From the NCBI GenBank assembly GCA_004151065.3, contig NWUY0300006059.1, positions 3,460 to 33,655 of the forward strand: 30,196 nt of DNA, written 5' to 3'. Source of the stretch: Larix sibirica. Its lineage: Eukaryota > Streptophyta > Pinopsida > Pinales > Pinaceae. Numbering within the stretch: the first letter of the stretch is position 1; every line of letters starts with the position of its first letter. This document shows positions 11,563-20,530 of the stretch, piece by piece. The notes beneath the pieces are model-generated. The model had not been told where the DNA came from. It was given only the letters and a program-made list of their open reading frames with translations, and searched no databases. Both the position numbers and the translations under genes were made by a program.

Positions 11563-13694
11563 AAAGGCTTCAAATACCAAGGGATCTACCAGTGTCCAAG
11601 ACTAGTTTTCCTACAACTAGTTTTGTTATCTAGTTTTTGCATGTGCTAATTTATGTTTTGAATCTTCGAAGTCAAGATAATATCTTTGCAACCAATTCAT
11701 AGGATATTACACAGAATGTGTTGTTGTAGCATCATTTTATGTGCATGTAACTTTCATTGGTAGGATCACTCACCACTTTGTGCTTTATGTAAGGATTGAT
11801 CAAATTGTCATACCTAAATTTCATAAACTCGTGGTCAGGCTTGGAATTTCACATCCCATCCACTCGTTAAATGGAAATTTTATGACGGTCTTGTGTTTTT
11901 CATGCCCATCATTTTATGTTTTGTGCAAATTCGTAAATGTCAATCTCTTTTCTAAAGTTTAACCATACAATTTTGTGTGAGTGTCCTACATATACTCACT
12001 CTCATAGCCTTTACTCTTATATTTTTGGGTCTTACATCAAAAATTTCATTTTTGGAAACGCTCAAGATGAATATAGCGGGGAGAATGGCAGAGAAGTTTA
12101 AGATAAAAAGGGGTTAATGAGAGTGATTGTGAGAAAAATGAGAGAGAGATTTCAGATAAAAAGGGAAAATCTCACTATAATTTCCCATTAATTTAGTGAT
12201 CTTGAATCCATATGTAATTAGCTGTCACGCACTTCAAGTAAACTTACTCCCTTAATATAATTAATTCTAGAGTGGAGACTCTAAACTAAGAACCATTGCC
12301 ACCTCTACATTAGTTAAAAACTTACTACACCTAAAAAAATTTATGATGGGTTATCTAATTCGTTGAATGCCAAATTAATGGTCTAATAGTTTGTAATCAT
12401 GTCACATTTGATGTACCAAAATCTTAACCCTGTGTCAAATATGTCTTTAGACAGAATAAAATAAAATAAAAACGTTCCACGCAATGTCAACTTCCAGGCC
12501 TACCTCTGGTATTTATTGTTTAGGTAGAAGCCTAAATACTTGTCATTATCTCCTTTAAAGCTACATATTGGGGAAAACCATCGATTGCCATCTTCAAGCG
12601 ATCAGAACAAGGAAAATAAGACCAACGATAATAATACCAACTCAAAGCCTAAAATGCAATGTTATGAGCTTGCCATATGCTTTCTTTGTCGAATAGATTT
12701 ATAGGAAAGAATTCATGGGATGAAGGAGGTGAGGGTGAGGCACACATTTCATCCCACCCGAGGTTAAATTTGATTGTTATTTATCCTTTTTCATAATTAA
12801 CTATCAAATACATTCAAATTTTAAAATATCATGCCATTATGCCATTATTGACTTTTAAATCATTTTCAAAACTTGTGGGTATGCATACACACATAAATAA
12901 AAATATTAAATAACCTAAAAATATTAAAGAGAGTAAATAAAATCGAGGCACTAAAGATTGGTATTGGTACTGATTAATGAATTTGATAGTACCAAGGGAC
13001 TGGGTAGTCTATACAAGTTGACATATTCAATTTGAAACAGGGTAGATGGGAAATATACCTTGTGAGTTTGAACATCCTATTTGGAGGAGGATTTGATAAA
13101 GGCCTCTATTGCGGAGAGAAAGAGATAGGCATTGTATGCCCCCACAAACATAAGTAGGGGTAGGGACGCTATACAAGTAGTTGTTGCAACCCTAGCTTTT
13201 GAATTAAATCATCTCAATGTGTGGGTTACAAAGAAACTAAAGGCATAGTACTAGGTATGCTAATCTCTGAATAATTTTTATAGCCATTATTCGTCCTCTT
13301 GTGCAATGTTGGTATCTTAATTACTTGTGGAGTTGTTATGTTCACTAGTTCATGAAATAAAAAAGATATCATTGTTGACTGTCTTGCAATATGCAATCAT
13401 TATCACTCTTGTCATGGTTTAGAATAATAATAATAATGATTAGTTCTCTATTTCTTAGTTTTGTGGTTCATGAAATTAAGAGAAAAATCCTATAAACATG
13501 TTAAGGGACGAATGATTAGCAAAAAAAGTATTTGAAAGTTGTGCCATAGCATTGGGAAAACAAACAAACTTATTGTTGCTAAAAAATTTAAGTGCTAGCA
13601 TTGTCCAAAACATTTTATTAATAAATGACCAAACATTTTGAGTAAATGATTAAGTTCTCACAAGTTACATAGTCTCTATCTTGAGACATTCTTT

Positions 13695-13935
13695 TGGGAT
13701 TTTCATAGTGTATTTAATTGTTTGGATGTAGAGGCGAGGGACACATATGGGAATTTTAGAATGCATTTAATTATTTGGATATAGAAGTAAGGGAATGAGT
13801 TTTTATAAATAGCTAACCATAACGTAAGCCTTAAACATTGCCTAGCAAATTATATATTTTGAGTTGTATACGTATTATTTTATGTAGGGTTTGAGGGTTA
13901 AGGCTCTCTCTCTCAGTGTCTCTCTCCTAGTCTCC
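13695..13935 (+). promoter_or_regulatory. Promoter-like block: duplicated segment, TATA box, CT-rich patch
   Basis: A segment of about 53 bases (TGGGATTTT then TTTAATTGTTTGGATGTAG then AGGGA) at 13695 is repeated, diverged, at 13748. A clean plant TATA box, TATAAATAG, follows at 13804-13812. About 90 bases further is a CT-rich patch (CTCTCTCTCTCAGTGTCTCTC, about 13904-13924), which plant core promoters and LTR R/U5 regions often carry. No ATG-initiated gene with features follows, so the transcript, if any, would be non-coding or the block is part of an LTR. Confidence 0.35.
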
Positions 13936-14397
13936 ATGTATATGAAACAGATTCCATGCATACTCTCCGAGAATGAAAGGGGGGAAATGAAATCCACTTG
14001 GGCATTTAAGACAAACCAAATCCATGTACATAATAAAATCTTGTGCGTTTTAAATTCAACCATAACCTTATTCATGCTTCAATCTAAGTATCCTCCTAGT
14101 GGAAAAGGAAGTGCATCCTTATCCATGGCAATTTGAAGTTGGGGTTCATTAGCTATGAATTCATGTTTGGATTCAATGGGTCGATCATGGATTAAAGTTA
14201 AAAATTACAAGAAATAATCAATTAAAACAAGCAAATTAACTCTTTTACTATGAATGGATAAACCATAAATATATTTATGTAAAAAAGTTTGGATGTTCCT
14301 CCATCCCTGTTGTAGAATAATAACCTCATCCTATATGTTGTACATTAATCTTGTAGGTTGATGTGAGAAATAAATAGTAGTAATTGAGAAAAAATTA

Positions 14398-14490
14398 TGT
14401 TATGTAATTAGAAAAACACATATATCATTTTTGTTATGTAATTGAAGGGAGAAAATGATAATTTATGTTATGTAATTGAAGGGAGAAAAC
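14398..14490. repeat. 34-bp tandem repeat, three units
   Basis: The core TGTTATGTAATT begins at 14398, 14432 and 14466, exactly 34 apart. The second and third units share TGTTATGTAATTGAAGGGAG and the following AAAA; the first is diverged after TGTTATGTAATTAG. There are no unique spacers of CRISPR type; the units are directly abutting. Confidence 0.85.
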
Positions 14491-14681
14491 GACAGATCCA
14501 TCAAATTTAACCCCGTGATCCCACCTTCATGGATCTTTTTTGGTGAGGACTCCATCAATGCCAATCAATGCATTTTTATGCCAATGTCAAATATGTTTGT
14601 CGTTGAAAAGCCTTAGACAGACCTTAGACACTAAGTGTCATAGCCAATAAAGGGCAAGTCAAGCATTCACATTGAAGTGAA

Positions 14682-14682
14682 N
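14682..14682. other. Single-N assembly gap
   Basis: An isolated N lies 78 bases after the end of the first copy of the 6.26-kb repeat. The false-duplicate model puts a contig end here. Confidence 0.7.
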
Positions 14683-14990
14683 AAACATGAAGTTACAAAA
14701 ATTGGTGTGTTCTGCCATAACTCAGACCGAGCCTTAAGGTTTGGAAATTCGAAGCTAGCACCAAACCTGCAAGGGAAGAAAAAACAAATCGAATCTAAAC
14801 ACTTGTGCGCGCAAATGCACGAATGCTTTGTTGTGCGCACGCATTCATTGTAACCTTCATTTTTTTCTATCTCTCCCTAAACTGACATGCACTGAACTAA
14901 AATGGGGTTCTAATGTCACTAAAGGAAAAGTTAGGAATTTTTAGGGTTAGTTAGGACCTCAATCAGTGAGGCATACCTATTATTCACTTA

Positions 14991-15070
14991 CTTTCCTCCT
15001 TAAATTGTGGAATGCACCTCCAAATTAGGGAATGCACTCGCAAATCAAGGAGAGCACCTTCAAATCTAGG
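14991..15070. repeat. 20-bp tandem repeat, about three to four units
   Basis: Period 20: AATGCACCTCCAAATTAGGG at 15011, AATGCACTCGCAAATCAAGG at 15031, AGAGCACCTTCAAATCTAGG at 15051, preceded by a weaker unit ending AAATTGTGG. It lies beside the truncated pol fragment. Confidence 0.75.
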
Positions 15071-15164
15071 GTTTTGGTGTTTGTGTGACTGAGGAGGTTG
15101 ATTTTGGTGTGGTTAGGAAAAATAGAATCAGTAGGTCATGAGGGGATAAGAGGTTTATTTTCTC

Positions 15165-15525
15165 AAACAAAGTGCATAACTCAAGATTAACCCCTTTCCT
15201 ATCCATATAGTCTCGAGTAAATGCATCACTATGGGTTTGCAACCAACTGATTAGCTTCTCTATTTGTGAAATTGAGAGCATAGAATTAGTATTCAAGGTT
15301 CAACTTGAGATAATTTCCATGGGTATGCTGGTGGATTTATTCACATTTCTAGGTGGGAGGGGTATGATGTTTACTACTATGGAGGAGGCATCTAGGGAAT
15401 AGTTTTCTTGAGTGGCAAGATCAAAAATATGGTTGAAAGTTTGAGAAGTTGATTGGGAGTAGGAGCAATAATTGGAAATAAAATCATTTATCATCTCATC
15501 CTTGGTTTGTTATTTTATGGCGAGA
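15165..15525 (-). pseudogene. Ty3/gypsy pol fragment: linker before the reverse transcriptase, truncated
   Basis: The minus strand reads INDFISNYCSYSQSTSQTF, ATQENYSLDASSIV and, after a stop near 15297, SISQIEKLISWLQTHSDAFT then RDYMDRKGVNLELCT. In plant gypsy polyproteins a segment of the form LLQTHxDAFAWDYxDMKGI lies between protease and reverse transcriptase and leads into the RT fingers. Here the match stops right after LCT (about 15165), so no RT catalytic motif (YxDD) is present. It follows the protease on the same strand with normal order. It is dead by truncation plus at least one stop. Identification rests on remembered family motifs, not on a search. Confidence 0.7.
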
Positions 15526-15599
15526 TATTGATCTATTGTAAGAAATGGATGGGTGTTTCCATCATTGTAACCTTCTTCTTCTTCCACCAGAATTGTTAT

Positions 15600-16030
15600 T
15601 CTTATTCTGTAGTAGGCTTAGTGGGGGTATAGAGTGTAAATTTCTTAGTAGAACTACCATGGTTAATAGCCATATTTCTAGAGATGCATCCAATATAGTA
15701 ATTGGTTGTGGATAACCATGGTCTTCCCAAAATCAAGGCGTATCCCCCTAAACTAGTTTCGGCCTGTAGAACCATGAAATTTGTCAGGTATTCCGAGGAG
15801 CCTAAAAAAATTACTACGTATTCTAAAATAACCTATGGTTTCACTATGGACTAGTTAACTAACTGCAAAACAGTGGGAGTCCCATGTAGATCAAAGAGTC
15901 CAAGCATTTCCATAGTTTATCTTGTCATCACATTGATTTCAAGACCTAAATTGATTAAAGTGTTGGAAATTAGAACATTGTTGATATGAACTTTTTCTAT
16001 AGGACTACCTGGGTCTATGTATTTAGTATT
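15600..16030 (-). pseudogene. Ty3/gypsy aspartic protease, inactive
   Basis: The minus-strand frame reads GSPIEKVHINNVLISNTLIN, LGLEINVM, TMEMLGLF, PTVLQL, SIVKP, NFMVLQAETSLGGYALILGR, then PWLSTTNYYIGC. This is the retropepsin region of plant gypsy elements, which normally has a catalytic D-L-G-A/S, then the hydrophobic LGRPWL flap-to-C-terminal part. The expected catalytic Asp is Asn here (LINLG, near 15955). Three in-frame stops lie between about 15925 and 15825. The enzyme would have cut the element's polyprotein; it cannot work now. It lies downstream of gag and upstream of the pol linker on the same strand. Confidence 0.75.
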
Positions 16031-18181
16031 GAAATTTTTTTCCCAGCATTAAATCTACCAATTAACCGATCATATGGCTAGTTTGGGGATATTTTCTTTC
16101 CTTTCATGGTTTTCGTAAAAATAAATCTCTAATATCTTTGGAAAATATGGGAACAACTTTTATGTCTCGAAATAATTATATTCTCAAAAAATAATTCATT
16201 AATTCTCTAAGAAATTCAAACTCGGGTTGAGTAAGCAGTGTGTCTAAATTCATCCTCTCTAGGTAAGCAGGTGGCTGCATATTTTCTACAGGTTGTAGCT
16301 AAGTGGAAGGTTGAGTAGGGATATGTGCTTGGCCAGTAGCATGATCTTGGTACTGATATGTTATGCATGGTGGGACTTATTCTTCTTCTTAATCTTCCAC
16401 AGATACAATCACAAAATAATTCCTTTTATTGTGGGTCCTCCATGATCATAAGTGAATATCGTGGAAGTCTATATTGAGCAAATGGAATAAGTGGTAAAGC
16501 TAACTAGTTCGAAAACATAACTAGGTTTTGTTGTTTTATTAATCAGGTTATATTTTAGTTGTGCAGGAAGTTGTGGTCATGGAGGTGGATTATTTGCAAG
16601 CAACTAGATTTGTTTCTATAGAGGAAATTGCAAAGGAAACACTTGTGGCTAGGGGAAAAATTGTGGGGTATTTTGTTGTTGATTTGCAAAGGAAGGAATT
16701 CTCCACCCTTATTACCATGAGTAATTCTGAGGTGGAGGGGTCACCCGTTGTTGTTGAAGTACAATGGGATACCAATATTGACATGGATGGTTCATTTGTA
16801 GGCTAGTTGAAACAATATTATAATACTGCAAGAATTCTGGGGACATACTTGGAGGACGAGGGTGTCGTGGTTATTCTTGAGTGATGAGGAAAACCTTCTC
16901 ACTTTTTGTGGTAGTTCCATGGTAAATAGATTTTAATATTGGTAGATAAGTGAAACTTCTAGTGAGATGCTCCAATTCACAAATTTAAAAAATCTCAAGT
17001 TTATCCAATGGGAAATAATTTAAAGGATGCTTCTTTCTGCATTTGGGGAATAATATAAATAAAGCTAATTATCACTCTTCCTACTTCATTTTTATCTTCA
17101 TTGTGTCCACATGTGAACTTAAGGAGCTCGGTATATCAGTTTTAAAGTCTTCAAGCATATTGTCAATTTATGCTTCAGTGATGCCTCCTCTAGATTTTCT
17201 TATAACTCTAGGAACTATGTCCTTTGGTACTCTTCCAGGCCTATAGGTTTTTCATGAATAATTTTTTCAAAGGCCATAAATCTCAATGAGGTCATAGATC
17301 TCACTGTATTTGAGCTGGGATACATCTCTAGACCCGATCAAATTTAGAATGTCAATGTACTCTTCCTTGATCCTGCATAGTAAAATAATTTGCAATGTTT
17401 CATCATCTAATGTTCTTTGTCTCGACCACTGCAATATGTATTTGAACCGTTCTATGTACTCTTCGAGACTCTCATCTTATTTTTGGGTCGCCTTGAAGAT
17501 GGCCTCATTTCGATCTATGTGTCTATATATTTTTTCCGGAATTATGATTTATTCATTTCTGCTCATGTAGCAATGATATCTCCTCCGAGATCCATGAAAC
17601 AGTGGAGTGTTGTGTTCTTCAGTGTGGCATGGAATAGCTTTAATTTCTAAGCATCTAAGGGATAATCATAACTTATGCAAAGAACATCAAATTCAAAAAG
17701 GAGCATATCAAGGTCTTCACTTTCCATCCCATAAACAATTGGAAGGGTTGATGGAGGGATGCTTTTCATCTACACCACAGTCTCAGATTCAAGATTCCTT
17801 ACTAGAAATTTTAATGTAATGGTCTCTTCTCTAATAGTTCCTCTCCCTTATTCTCCTACCATGTTCTTCCATAAACATTTAAATCCTTGGAATGTTGTTG
17901 ATTCTGTAGAGGAAGTAGAATATGTCAGCTCTATTATTGGATATGACCAGAATTCTATATCGGGCTTGTCACTGAGAAACTCTTTGTTAGCAGAGTGTGG
18001 AATATGAAATATGATTTCTCCTTGGACTGAGGCAACAACTTCTACTAGAGGATCAACTGAGTATCTTAATTAGACACCACTGAAGTTACAAGTTTATTTT
18101 TTCTTGCAGTGTTAGTTGTAGGTGTCCTTTTATGGAAATTAATACTCCCAGATCCTTCTCCTTTCATTTTTTTTCTTGCAT
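16031..18181 (-). pseudogene. Ty3/gypsy gag (capsid and zinc-knuckle), broken
   Basis: Possible start is ATG 18181; many stops and shifts follow. Recognisable minus-strand parts: PPSTLPIVYGMESEDLDMLL and FEFDVLCISYDYPLDA (about 17780-17660), FHATLKNTTLHCFMDLGGDI (about 17640-17570), DESLEEYIERFKYILQWSRQ and RTLDDETLQIILLCRIKEEY (about 17480-17370), LEDFKTDIPSSLSSHVDTMK. These match the retrotransposon gag capsid domain. The zinc knuckle near 17060-17020 reads SPKCRKKHPLNYF, so two of four ligands of the usual C-x2-C-x4-H-x4-C are lost (first Cys to Ser, last Cys to Phe). Further on come PRPPSMSPEFLQYYN and, near 16200, QPEFEFLRELMNYF and RDIKVVPIFSKDIRDL, which lead into the protease. A decayed structural polyprotein; no function now. 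Confidence 0.75.
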
Positions 18182-18549
18182 GGTTAGTATCTTTGGGGAT
18201 TTTAATATTTATAATAGATCATCCTTGAGGATCTATAATTCTATTCATGAATAGAAACAAAATTTTGAAGATTATGATATCTTGAAATTAAAATAAACAA
18301 GGACTTGCTATAGGATCCCTACAGTGCTCTTATCTCTTTCCTTACCATCTTGTTTTCTTCTATATGATATTTTACAAAGAAAGGTCAATGCAGAAACCTT
18401 ATGTTAAAGAAATAATGTAAAAATTTACAATACTAGAAAAATATTGGTAAGAAAGTAGTATAAAAAAATAATGCAAACTTCAAACTGCTACATCTAGAAC
18501 GATCCTATTATGCAAACCAAGGAAAATTTTTATAGTGATTGTTGGTAAC
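18182..18549 (-). other. Leader between primer-binding site and gag
   Basis: About 370 AT-rich bases lie between the PBS and the putative gag start. No frame is recognised. Length and position fit the untranslated leader of the dead gypsy element. Confidence 0.45.
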
Positions 18550-18567
18550 TCCCTGACGACGATGCCA
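18550..18567 (-). promoter_or_regulatory. Decayed primer-binding site, tRNA-Asp type
   Basis: The minus strand reads TGGCATCGTCGTCAGGGA. The complement of the plant tRNA-Asp 3' end, used by many plant gypsy elements, is TGGCGCCGTTGCCGGGGA: 13 of 18 match and all five differences are transitions, as expected from methyl-C decay. It lies correctly upstream of gag and four bases from the proposed LTR end. Confidence 0.65.
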
Positions 18568-18571
18568 AAAT

Positions 18572-19297
18572 TATAGGATTTTAATTATATCCCAATTACT
18601 TAGAAATGAAACAAGAAGAATTTGCATTAATTTATCAACCCTCTGTCCTATAAGAACTTGCAAGTTATTGTGCACTATATATGTCAATCATAGTTTCCCT
18701 TCCATTGGTTTTGACACTATGAAGTTGTGTTTTTTAGGGATTTCACTCATAACAATTGTAATATTAACGAACAAGTATTCTAGCAAGAGTTTATCTCAAT
18801 AAGATCTGAAAATCAATCAACAGATAATAAATTTGATGAATGGAAATCAAGATTAAGCACACTTTGATTGCAGAACATAAATGTTATGCTAGATTCACAC
18901 TAATTGCGGGAACTGAGATTATGCTATGCTAAAATTAAATCCACTTTTGCATGAATTAAAAGGGCACACAGTACTAAAATGAAAATTCCACACTTGCATT
19001 TGAAAAACAATTAATTGCATAAATAACTAGCTCTTGCAAGACTATTCATTAATGCTCTAGTCATTGCAATAGTTCAATTGATTTATTACAAATTTAATCA
19101 TAAGATGAATATTCCTTATAAATACAAATTAATAAAAGTGAGGAAGATACAGATTATGAAATGAAACATTGGTATCTATAAAAGAATGGTAATTGTGCAT
19201 GTAATCAAAATACCTTTACTAGAATTGCAGATGAAAATCATTAAATATAGATCATATAAGTGCAATTAAATAAAATCACTCTTTATGTTATCCTATA
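18572..19297 (-). repeat. Candidate 5' LTR of the gag-protease element
   Basis: The minus-strand 3' end is set by the PBS. The plus strand starts TATAGGAT (18572-18579) and the reverse complement ATCCTATA ends at 19297, so the candidate has 8-base inverted termini in which the canonical TG...CA would have become TA...TA by one transition at each end. A TATATA sequence (about 18675-18682) lies some 110 bases from the PBS end, suiting an LTR core promoter. No second LTR is in the window, so the outer end is uncertain. Confidence 0.4.
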
Positions 19298-20169
19298 GCA
19301 AAAAAACACAACAACAAAAACCAGTACTCGTAGTGGGACCTACCTCCAGGATAGGGTGTCATGGGTAGCCTACAGTACTAGATAAACTACTCAAGTACAT
19401 ATATCACCAAGAAGAATCAACACCAAAAATTTGATTAAAGCACAAAAGTATGGTACAATTTTGAGCACATATTATCTCACTATTATGGCTGAGCTTCGTT
19501 ATCCTTTCACACAAAGGAGATTCTTTTATATAGTGTGTTAGTCCTAGAGGTAGAATAGGTTGAAATAGCATATGCCTAGGCATGATAGAAACTCATTTTT
19601 TATAGATATTAGAGCTATATATAATATAAGATGTATTTTGATTCCATCTTGACCTTTCTTTTAAATAACCAAAGGTTATGGACATATTTTCCAAATGTAA
19701 AGATGGAATTGGAGAGGAAATTTACAGATTGTCATAGAATATATGAAAAGATGATGATGAATTTAACAAATGAAATGCTAGGAGGTTATTCAAGAAGTGC
19801 CTGCAAAGAAAAATCTCTTAAATCCAAGATTACATGAACAACCAGAGCCTCAGGATATGGAATTTAGTAATTCTTACACAACTTAAAAGGAAACATGAGC
19901 ATAAACATAATGCAACAAGATATTTAGGTGTATAATATGCACAAGAAATTCTTTGTACTACTCAAGAAACAAAAAATTTAAAAAACTAATAGCAGAGGCA
20001 GAAATTTTTTAAGAATATCTTATATAAGCTTTAATTTTCAATCACCACAAATATCATCGACACAATAATGGAACCAAAACTACTCCATCAGGCTTATATT
20101 TATCTCATGAATCTTTGCATACACACATAGATGAGGTAACAATGGATTTACAAGACATAGGGACAACTT
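19298..20169. other. Gene-free AT-rich spacer
   Basis: I see no supported gene. A 68-codon plus-strand frame at 19631-19837 has no recognised domain. A moderately GC-rich patch at about 19322-19365 (GTAGTGGGACCTACCTCCAGG) stands out but I cannot assign it. The rest is AT-rich decayed DNA. Confidence 0.4.
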
Positions 20170-20530
20170 TTGTAAAACAATACTATATCTTTAATCTCAT
20201 AAAAACAATATTACAGGACAAACCCTGACCATCGACTATACAAAACTAAATAGAGACTCTCTATTCTAAAATTGCAATCCTCTTAGACTGAATACGAGTT
20301 ACATTAAATAGAGTATTTTTGTAACTGAATTCAGTTTTTACATTCTAGCTAAATTGTAAAAAGACTTGATGTGCTTTTTACAAATTTGACTTTTACATCT
20401 TTCTTTCAAAATTTCCTTGATGAACGCAGCATCTTCAATTTCTTTTGTTGGCAGTCTTATTTTTCCCTCTCATGTAGATATTTAGTTGGTTAGGAGACTG
20501 TCCCATTGGTCTTACTTGAGGAATACTTGA
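20170..20530 (-). pseudogene. 3' flank and C-terminal end of another copy of the recurrent ORF
   Basis: 20187-20282 matches the 3' flank of copy A. 20341-20530 is a diverged paralogue (roughly 80 percent by eye) of 8155-8342, the Gln/Pro-rich tail end of copy B. From 20531 the sequence becomes identical to copy B. The first 50 bases of that identity (20531-20580) are part of a 63-base stretch, 20518-20580, that recurs at 26794-26856. I infer that this piece really continues into 26857-27861 and is the missing 3' end of copy C. Confidence 0.55.

Larger units (their letters stand above)
8343..14604 (+). repeat. 6,262-bp direct repeat, first copy
   Basis: Every landmark in 8343-14604 recurs at +12,188, with no indel and no substitution found in the lines compared by eye. 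It starts inside the tail of copy B and ends at 14604, where the first copy continues into GAAAAGCC and the second meets an N. Confidence 0.9.
11563..14604. other. About 3 kb without a recognisable gene
   Basis: Apart from the promoter-like block and the 34-bp tandem repeat listed separately, I see no coding frame with family features. Purine-rich DNA lies at about 12066-12175, with AGATAAAAAGGG twice. A short TAA microsatellite lies near 13427-13440. The composition is AT-rich and like the neighbouring repeat DNA. The stretch could be an LTR, an untranslated part of an element or an old spacer. Confidence 0.5.
14605..15164. other. Gene-free spacer with an N and a GC-rich alternating patch
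   Basis: No gene is seen. An N at 14682 marks a contig junction. At 14804-14843, alternating purine-pyrimidine runs (TGTGCGCGCAAATGCAC and TTGTGCGCACGCATTC) stand out in a genome otherwise poor in CpG. Homology of the minus strand to retroelement pol ends close to 15165, so this stretch replaces the rest of pol. Confidence 0.45.

Noticed and set aside
13875-14136. Overlapping frames near the promoter-like block as a protein gene
   Set aside because: The plus-strand frame lacks an ATG at its start and neither strand shows a domain; retained only as possible non-coding transcription.
14398-15070. CRISPR-like array from short tandem repeats
   Set aside because: Units of 34 and 20 bases abut directly with no unique spacers, and the context is eukaryotic.
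16561-16806. 81-codon plus-strand frame as a gene
   Set aside because: The minus strand here lies inside the decayed gag C-terminal part with readable motifs on both sides; the plus frame is a shadow.
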